This document shows, in pieces, positions 13,372-17,944 of a stretch of 17,944 nucleotides of DNA. The DNA comes from Salaquimonas sp041736675. Its GTDB lineage: Bacteria > Pseudomonadota > Alphaproteobacteria > Rhizobiales > Rhizobiaceae. Made by a program: the position numbers and the translations under genes. The DNA lies in NCBI GenBank assembly GCA_041736675.1, contig JBGSTD010000005.1, forward strand, positions 1 through 17,944, written 5' to 3'. Below the pieces are notes generated by a model. The model ran no database searches. It saw only the letters and a program-made list of their open reading frames with translations, and was not told where the DNA came from. Position 1 is the first letter of the stretch; each line of letters begins with the position of its first letter.

Positions 13372-15195
13372 ATGTTTCAGTCATTCCAATCAAAATCGAA
13401 GCCCGAAGCCAGCAAACCACGCCTCAAAGCATTGCGTGCCGAGATGACAGCACGCCAACTGGATTGGTATCTGGTCCCGCACAGCGATGAACACCAGAAC
13501 GAGTATCTTCCCGAGCGCGCAGAGCGCCTTGCCTATCTGACCGGATTTACAGGTTCCGCCGGTTTTGCAATCATCGGACTTCGTAAAGCCTATCTGTTCG
13601 TTGACGGCCGCTATACCGCGCAGGCGCAAAGCCAATGCGATCTAGCACTTTTTCAGATTTGCGATCTTGTTTCCTCACCTCCAGTGGAGTTTGCAAAATC
13701 AATTGTCCGCAAAGGCAGCCGTATCGGCTTCGACCCCTGGCTGATCACGATCGGTCAATTTGCGGGATGGAAAAAAACTGCATCAGCAACTGCGTCCGAA
13801 TTGGTCGCGGAACAAAACCTCGTAGACCTTATCTGGAAAGACCAACCACCTGCGCCATCTGGAAAAGCCTGGCTTCACAAGCTGAAATTTGCAGGACAAG
13901 CGCCGAAGGAAAAGCTTGCCAATATTCGCGCCCAACTCCAGACCGACAAGGCTGACTGGCTGGTCCAGAGCGATCCGGCCTCGCTTGCCTGGACATTCAA
14001 TTTGCGAGGCGAAGATCTGGTCCATAATCCCCTGGCGCTTGGCTGGGCTCTCATCCCTGCATCCGCAAAAATGCCGATGATCTTTATTGACAGCACCAAA
14101 CTTTCGTCAGCCGATCTGAAGTCTCTTCAGAAAATCGCAGTCATCCACCCCCCAGCGAAGTTTGAAGAAAAACTTACAATCCTTGCCAGGGACAGCCGCC
14201 TGCATTGCGATCCCGCGCTCGTTGCAAGCCATCTGGGCGAAATGATATCGCGCAATGGCGGCACACTGGTAAACAAGCGCGACCCCGTCGTCCTTTTGAG
14301 AGCCATCAAGAACGCGACCGAACTTGACGGCGCGCGCAATGCGCATGTCCGCGACGGTGTTGCCATGACCCGTTTTCTTGCCTGGCTGGACGGACAAAAT
14401 CACGGTACCGTTGATGAAATTGGAGCTGCTTCAAAACTGGAGAAATTCCGCTTTGAAACAGCGCGTGAAATGGGCAGTGAGTTGAAGGAAATATCTTTCG
14501 ATACGATTTCCGGCGCAGGAGCAAATGGTGCCATCGTCCACTACCGCGTTAACGAAAAGACCAACGCAAAACTTGCCGCCAACAGCATTTACCTCGTCGA
14601 TTCAGGTGGACAATATGTTGATGGTACGACCGATATTACCCGCACTGTCGCCATCGGTGTCCCGCCCAAACAGGCAGTCATAGACAACACCCTTGTACTC
14701 AAGGGACATATCTCAATTGCCGCAGCCCGGTTCCCGAAAGGCACCAGAGGCGTTGATCTCGACGTTCTTGCCCGAATTGCGCTTTGGCAGCAAGGCAAGG
14801 ACTACGCCCATGGAACCGGCCACGGGATCGGTTCATATCTCAATGTTCATGAAGGTCCCCAGTCGATATCCAAACGTGGAATGGAAGCCTTCGAGGCGGG
14901 AATGATCGTCTCCAATGAGCCGGGCTATTATCGCGAGGGTGCCTACGGTATCCGCATTGAAAACCTGGTGGTCGTTACCCCAGAGCAGGCGAACAAAGTG
15001 GGTGACAAGCCAATGATGGGATTTGAAACCATCACCCTTTGCCCGTTTGACCTGCGGCTGGTTGACAAGACCATGCTCACTATTGGCGAGATCACCTGGA
15101 TAAACAACTACCACAAGCGGGTGTTTGAGATCTTGTCGCCACATCTCGGCACAAAAGACAATGCCTGGCTTAAAAAGGCAACCCGAAAACTATAG
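13372..15195 (+). CDS. Xaa-Pro aminopeptidase (M24B family)
   Basis: Cytoplasmic metallopeptidase that removes N-terminal residues preceding proline, 607 residues, the long form common in Rhizobiales. Two creatinase-like N-terminal domains precede the pita-bread catalytic domain. All five metal ligands are visible: D410 and D421 in VDSGGQYVDGTTDITRT, H484 in HGTGHGIG, E516 in SNEPGYY and E530 in YGIRIEN. The start ATG 13372 has GGAT about 8 nt upstream; a TTG at 13315 would add residues unlike the family. It is convergent with azlD, and the two stop codons abut in a shared CTATAG. Often labelled pepP, although PepP proper is shorter. Confidence 0.92.
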   Translation: MFQSFQSKSKPEASKPRLKALRAEMTARQLDWYLVPHSDEHQNEYLPERAERLAYLTGFTGSAGFAIIGLRKAYLFVDGRYTAQAQSQCDLALFQICDLVSSPPVEFAKSIVRKGSRIGFDPWLITIGQFAGWKKTASATASELVAEQNLVDLIWKDQPPAPSGKAWLHKLKFAGQAPKEKLANIRAQLQTDKADWLVQSDPASLAWTFNLRGEDLVHNPLALGWALIPASAKMPMIFIDSTKLSSADLKSLQKIAVIHPPAKFEEKLTILARDSRLHCDPALVASHLGEMISRNGGTLVNKRDPVVLLRAIKNATELDGARNAHVRDGVAMTRFLAWLDGQNHGTVDEIGAASKLEKFRFETAREMGSELKEISFDTISGAGANGAIVHYRVNEKTNAKLAANSIYLVDSGGQYVDGTTDITRTVAIGVPPKQAVIDNTLVLKGHISIAAARFPKGTRGVDLDVLARIALWQQGKDYAHGTGHGIGSYLNVHEGPQSISKRGMEAFEAGMIVSNEPGYYREGAYGIRIENLVVVTPEQANKVGDKPMMGFETITLCPFDLRLVDKTMLTIGEITWINNYHKRVFEILSPHLGTKDNAWLKKATRKL

Positions 15196-15513
15196 TCCCA
15201 TGTTCCGCAAGGCGACGAGGGTTACAAGGCCAAGGAGAATGACCAGAATTGGCTGCAATCTGAAACAGGCAAGACCGGCAACGATCAGAGAAATCATTTC
15301 TGCCGGACCGGCCGCAATGGCAGGTGGCACAACCAGAGTCGTGATCACCGCCGCTGGAACAGCCTCCAACCCGGCTTGAACCCAGGCGGGAATTTGCTTG
15401 AACCTTGCAAGTACGAGATAGCCGCCCGTGCGCGTCATGAATGTCACAAACCCCAGTATTGCCAATAGAGCAGGCACTTCATACTGGGCATAAAGCGCTG
15501 CAAGATCACTCAT
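15190..15513 (-). CDS. azlD: AzlD family branched-chain amino acid export subunit
   Basis: A 107-residue membrane protein with about four hydrophobic segments and the AzlD-type motif FMTRTGGYL near the N-terminus. AzlC and AzlD together form an exporter of branched-chain amino acids (as YgaZH does in E. coli). The ATG at 15513 has AGGA at 7 nt; a GTG one codon upstream is less well placed. The start overlaps the azlC stop (ATGAGTGA), indicating translational coupling. Its TAG is part of CTATAG shared with the pepP end. Confidence 0.85.
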   Translation of the reverse strand: MSDLAALYAQYEVPALLAILGFVTFMTRTGGYLVLARFKQIPAWVQAGLEAVPAAVITTLVVPPAIAAGPAEMISLIVAGLACFRLQPILVILLGLVTLVALRNMGL

Positions 15514-16303
15514 CACGTTGTCCTGTTACATCAAGATCAAGCGGCAAGGCCGTCACCTTTTCCGTGGGTAGATCAGGCCGTTGCAACAGCGTTGCAACGA
15601 TACTTGCACCAATGCCTGCCAGCGCACCGAGCGAAATGTGCCAGGGAGCACCAAGCGTGTTGCTGACGAGTACCGCGACGCTTGCGCTCACCAAGACGGT
15701 GAGAATGAAATTGCTTCGCCGCCTGAAACCCATGAGGATCGAAAGGAAATAAATCGGCAGGACAAAATCAAGCCCTATGCTCGCCGGATCGCTGATGAAA
15801 CTGCCCGAAACTGCCCCGATGAATGTTGCGACAACCCAAAGGACATAGGAAGCAATACCGAAACCGAAATAGTAGGCGGCGCTTACCGGAACATTGCCAC
15901 CGCTCTTTTCATGACGGTTTTCGGTGTTGGCAAATTGCAGGTCGGTCAGAAGAAAAAATTCCCAGAACTTCTGCAAAAATGAAAAATGGCCGATCTTGTT
16001 GCCTATCGCCGCCGAATAAAGGATATGACGGAAATTGACCGCAAACACAGCGAGTACTACCGACCATGCAGGAACACCCAGCCGGTTGACCTCGAGAAAA
16101 ACAAACTGGCTGGCACCGGCAAAAATCGCAATCGACGACCACAGCGATACGCCGATTGAATATCCGGCTGCGACACTGGCAGCGCCAAACATCATGCCGA
16201 AAGCAAGTACCGGCAGCATCAGCGGCAGGAAATCCTTCAATCCGTCACGGGCTTCCGATTTCAATGTTGCAACCGGCTTTTCACTACGCATTGAATTACT
16301 CAT
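15506..16303 (-). CDS. azlC: AzlC family branched-chain amino acid exporter
   Basis: Large subunit of the AzlCD exporter, 265 residues. It has the family FGMMFGAASVAAG segment, AGASQFVFLEV and NFRHILYSAA, with multiple membrane helices. The start ATG 16303 overlaps the ligA stop (ATGAGTAA), so azlC is downstream of ligA in one transcript and probably translationally coupled to it. The C-terminal about 20 residues are hydrophilic. The functional link to ligA is not obvious; the cluster is likely a transcriptional convenience. Confidence 0.87.
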   Translation of the reverse strand: MSNSMRSEKPVATLKSEARDGLKDFLPLMLPVLAFGMMFGAASVAAGYSIGVSLWSSIAIFAGASQFVFLEVNRLGVPAWSVVLAVFAVNFRHILYSAAIGNKIGHFSFLQKFWEFFLLTDLQFANTENRHEKSGGNVPVSAAYYFGFGIASYVLWVVATFIGAVSGSFISDPASIGLDFVLPIYFLSILMGFRRRSNFILTVLVSASVAVLVSNTLGAPWHISLGALAGIGASIVATLLQRPDLPTEKVTALPLDLDVTGQRDE

Positions 16304-17944
16304 TCATGCCTGCCAATGCGAGCCAACCGTCTTCATCCATCGTTTTAATTCCGAGCTCTTGCGCTTTTTTCAGTTTCGATCCCGCACCAGGCCCGGCAAC
16401 AACAATATCGGTTTTGGCCGAAACCGAACCTGAGACCTTGGCTCCAAGGCGTTCAGCCATGGCCTTTGCCTCATCGCGTGTCATCTTTTCCAGTGAGCCG
16501 GTAAAGACGATGGTTTTTCCGGCCACCGGCGAGGACGTGTCGGCACGCTCTGGCGATTTGGGTGAAATCTGCTCAAGTAGCGCGTCATATACTGCCATAT
16601 TTCTGATTTCGGAAAAAAATTCCTTTAGCGCGCCTGCAACGGTCTGTCCAATCCCGTCGATTGCCATGAGGTCGCTTGTGGCCTCAACATCTCCATTGGC
16701 CACTTTCATCATGGCCGAAGTAAATACACCAACCTCATGATAGGCTTTGGCCAGATCCTTGGCCGTCTGCTCACCCACATGGCGGATACCAAGCCCGAAT
16801 ATAAAGCGGTAAAAATCAATATTTCGGCGGGCATCAATTGCATCAAACAGTTTCGACGCACTTGTTGCGCCCCACCCTTCGCGATCCTTGAGACGCTTGA
16901 GCGAACGTTGGTCCCTTTCACGCAAAGTGAAAATGTCAGCCGCGTTGAGGATCATGCCATCACGGTAAAACGCATCAATCTGCTTGTCGCCAAGGCCGTC
17001 AATGTCAAAGGCATTGCGCCCGACAAAATGCTTCAGCCGCTCAACCGCTTGGGCGGGGCACACAAGTCCGCCCGTACAGCGGCGAACCGAGTCCATCTTG
17101 CCGGTTGCCACGTTGACTTCTCTCACGGCATGGCTGCCACAGGCCTGGCAAATTTGTGGAAACTTGAACGTAGCTGCCTCCGGCGGTCGGCGGTCCAGAT
17201 CAACATCAAGGATCTGGGGAATGACGTCACCTGCCCTCTGGATCATCACCGTGTCGCCTATCCGCAAATCCTTGCCATCACGGATCATCTGGCCGTTATT
17301 GCCGATTCCCTTGATGTAATCCTCATTGTGCAACGTCGCATTGGTAACGACCACACCGCCCACCGTAACGGGCTCAAGCCGGGCAACAGGCGTCAAAGCA
17401 CCTGTGCGACCGACCTGGATTTCAATATCCTTGAGCAGTGTCCACGCTTTTTCTGCCGCAAACTTGTGGGCAATCGCCCATCTGGGATTGTTCGCCCTGA
17501 ACCCTAACCGTGTCTGCAAGGCCAGATCATTGACCTTGTAGACTACTCCGTCAATGTCATATTCGAGTGAAGCTCTGTCTTCCTCTATCTGGTGGTAATG
17601 CAACAAAAGCGCTTCGGGCGTCTTAAACAGTTTCATCAAGGGGTTGGTGACAAAACCCCAATGGGACATTTGCTGCACCATGCCCATTTGGGTATCGGCA
17701 GGCATTTCGCTTATTTCGCCCCAGGCATAGGCAAAAAATTTCAATGGACGCTGTGCGGTGATGGCACTGTCGAGTTGCCTCAGCGAACCCGCCGCAGTAT
17801 TGCGCGGATTGACATAAAGCGGCTTGCCTTCATCAGCCATGCGTTTGTTCAATTCAGCGAAAGCGGATTTGGTCATATAAACCTCTCCGCGTATCTCGAC
17901 GATCTCAGGAAGGCTGTCGCCGGAAAGAACTTTGGGAATGTCTG
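16296..17944 (-). CDS. ligA: NAD-dependent DNA ligase LigA (C-terminal part; N-terminus off the window)
   Basis: Seals nicks in double-stranded DNA with NAD as AMP donor in replication and repair. The frame is open to the window edge, and 549 codons are present; the full protein is usually about 700 residues. It enters at IPKVLSGDSLPEIVEIRGEVYM, which contains the nucleotidyltransferase motif EIRGEVYM, so the KxDG lysine lies beyond the window. The OB domain, a four-cysteine zinc finger (CQAC, then RRCTGGLVC), helix-hairpin-helix repeats (IDGIGQTVAGAL) and the C-terminal BRCT domain (AGKTIVFTGSLEKM) follow in the normal order. The ATG at 17876 is internal, not the start. It is followed by azlC-azlD with an 8-nt overlap. 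Confidence 0.95.
   Translation of the reverse strand, partial: DIPKVLSGDSLPEIVEIRGEVYMTKSAFAELNKRMADEGKPLYVNPRNTAAGSLRQLDSAITAQRPLKFFAYAWGEISEMPADTQMGMVQQMSHWGFVTNPLMKLFKTPEALLLHYHQIEEDRASLEYDIDGVVYKVNDLALQTRLGFRANNPRWAIAHKFAAEKAWTLLKDIEIQVGRTGALTPVARLEPVTVGGVVVTNATLHNEDYIKGIGNNGQMIRDGKDLRIGDTVMIQRAGDVIPQILDVDLDRRPPEAATFKFPQICQACGSHAVREVNVATGKMDSVRRCTGGLVCPAQAVERLKHFVGRNAFDIDGLGDKQIDAFYRDGMILNAADIFTLRERDQRSLKRLKDREGWGATSASKLFDAIDARRNIDFYRFIFGLGIRHVGEQTAKDLAKAYHEVGVFTSAMMKVANGDVEATSDLMAIDGIGQTVAGALKEFFSEIRNMAVYDALLEQISPKSPERADTSSPVAGKTIVFTGSLEKMTRDEAKAMAERLGAKVSGSVSAKTDIVVAGPGAGSKLKKAQELGIKTMDEDGWLALAGMNE

Noticed and set aside
16737..17507. 256-codon ORF antisense to ligA
   Set aside because: Long only because the opposite frame of ligA lacks stops; no recognisable domain and no Shine-Dalgarno support.

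Overview
The window looks like a piece of chromosome from an alphaproteobacterium, most likely Rhizobiales/Hyphomicrobiales with moderate GC. The reasons are the protein families (a TadG-like von Willebrand protein of the rhizobial type, a DUF1127 miniprotein, an LDHD-type lactate dehydrogenase) and the gene order ligA, azlCD, pepP, prmA. No rRNA, tRNA, insertion sequence, phage gene or CRISPR array was seen, so most of the window is ordinary core and metabolic genome.

Layout. Positions 1-1552 hold, on the minus strand, the N-terminal end of a probable AsmA-like membrane protein that lacks a normal start codon, and a complete FAD-dependent D-lactate dehydrogenase (LDHD/GlcD type). Divergent from these is a ClC chloride transporter or channel with one CBS-like tail (1771-3408). 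It is followed by an orphan TadG-like protein with a vWA domain (3512-5368), then comD-comE, the two subunits of a thiamine-diphosphate sulfopyruvate decarboxylase (5521-6575), closed by a strong intrinsic terminator. On the minus strand, convergent with comE, are a VOC/glyoxalase-fold protein (6584-7165) and an RhlE-type DEAD-box RNA helicase (7234-9060). A 10-bp-arm hairpin lies between those two, and another hairpin masks the helicase ribosome-binding site.

From 9523 the plus strand carries a Spy/CpxP-like periplasmic protein with its own terminator, then a structured 350-base leader region containing a 19-codon ORF, alternative hairpins and a second intrinsic terminator. After it come amtB-glnK (ammonium transporter and its PII regulator) and prmA (ribosomal protein L11 methyltransferase). 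A short DUF1127 gene (13055-13222, minus) lies between prmA and pepP, with its own ribosome-binding site and terminator. pepP (M24B Xaa-Pro aminopeptidase) runs convergently into a minus-strand chain ligA-azlC-azlD. Both junctions of that chain are 8-base overlaps, and the N-terminus of ligA is cut off by the window end.

The points most worth a second look are: (i) comDE alone in a bacterium, without visible sulfonate-pathway partners; (ii) the attenuator-like leader ahead of amtB and the amtB-glnK gene order; (iii) the same GGAAC-N16-GTT promoter-like element, resembling ECF/general-stress sigma promoters, in front of both the Spy-like gene and the DUF1127 gene; (iv) a ClC protein that keeps the gating glutamate but has valine at the internal proton-glutamate position; (v) RNA structure over the helicase ribosome-binding site. 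No clear previously undescribed multi-gene system is visible, and the regulatory proposals are inference from sequence pattern only.
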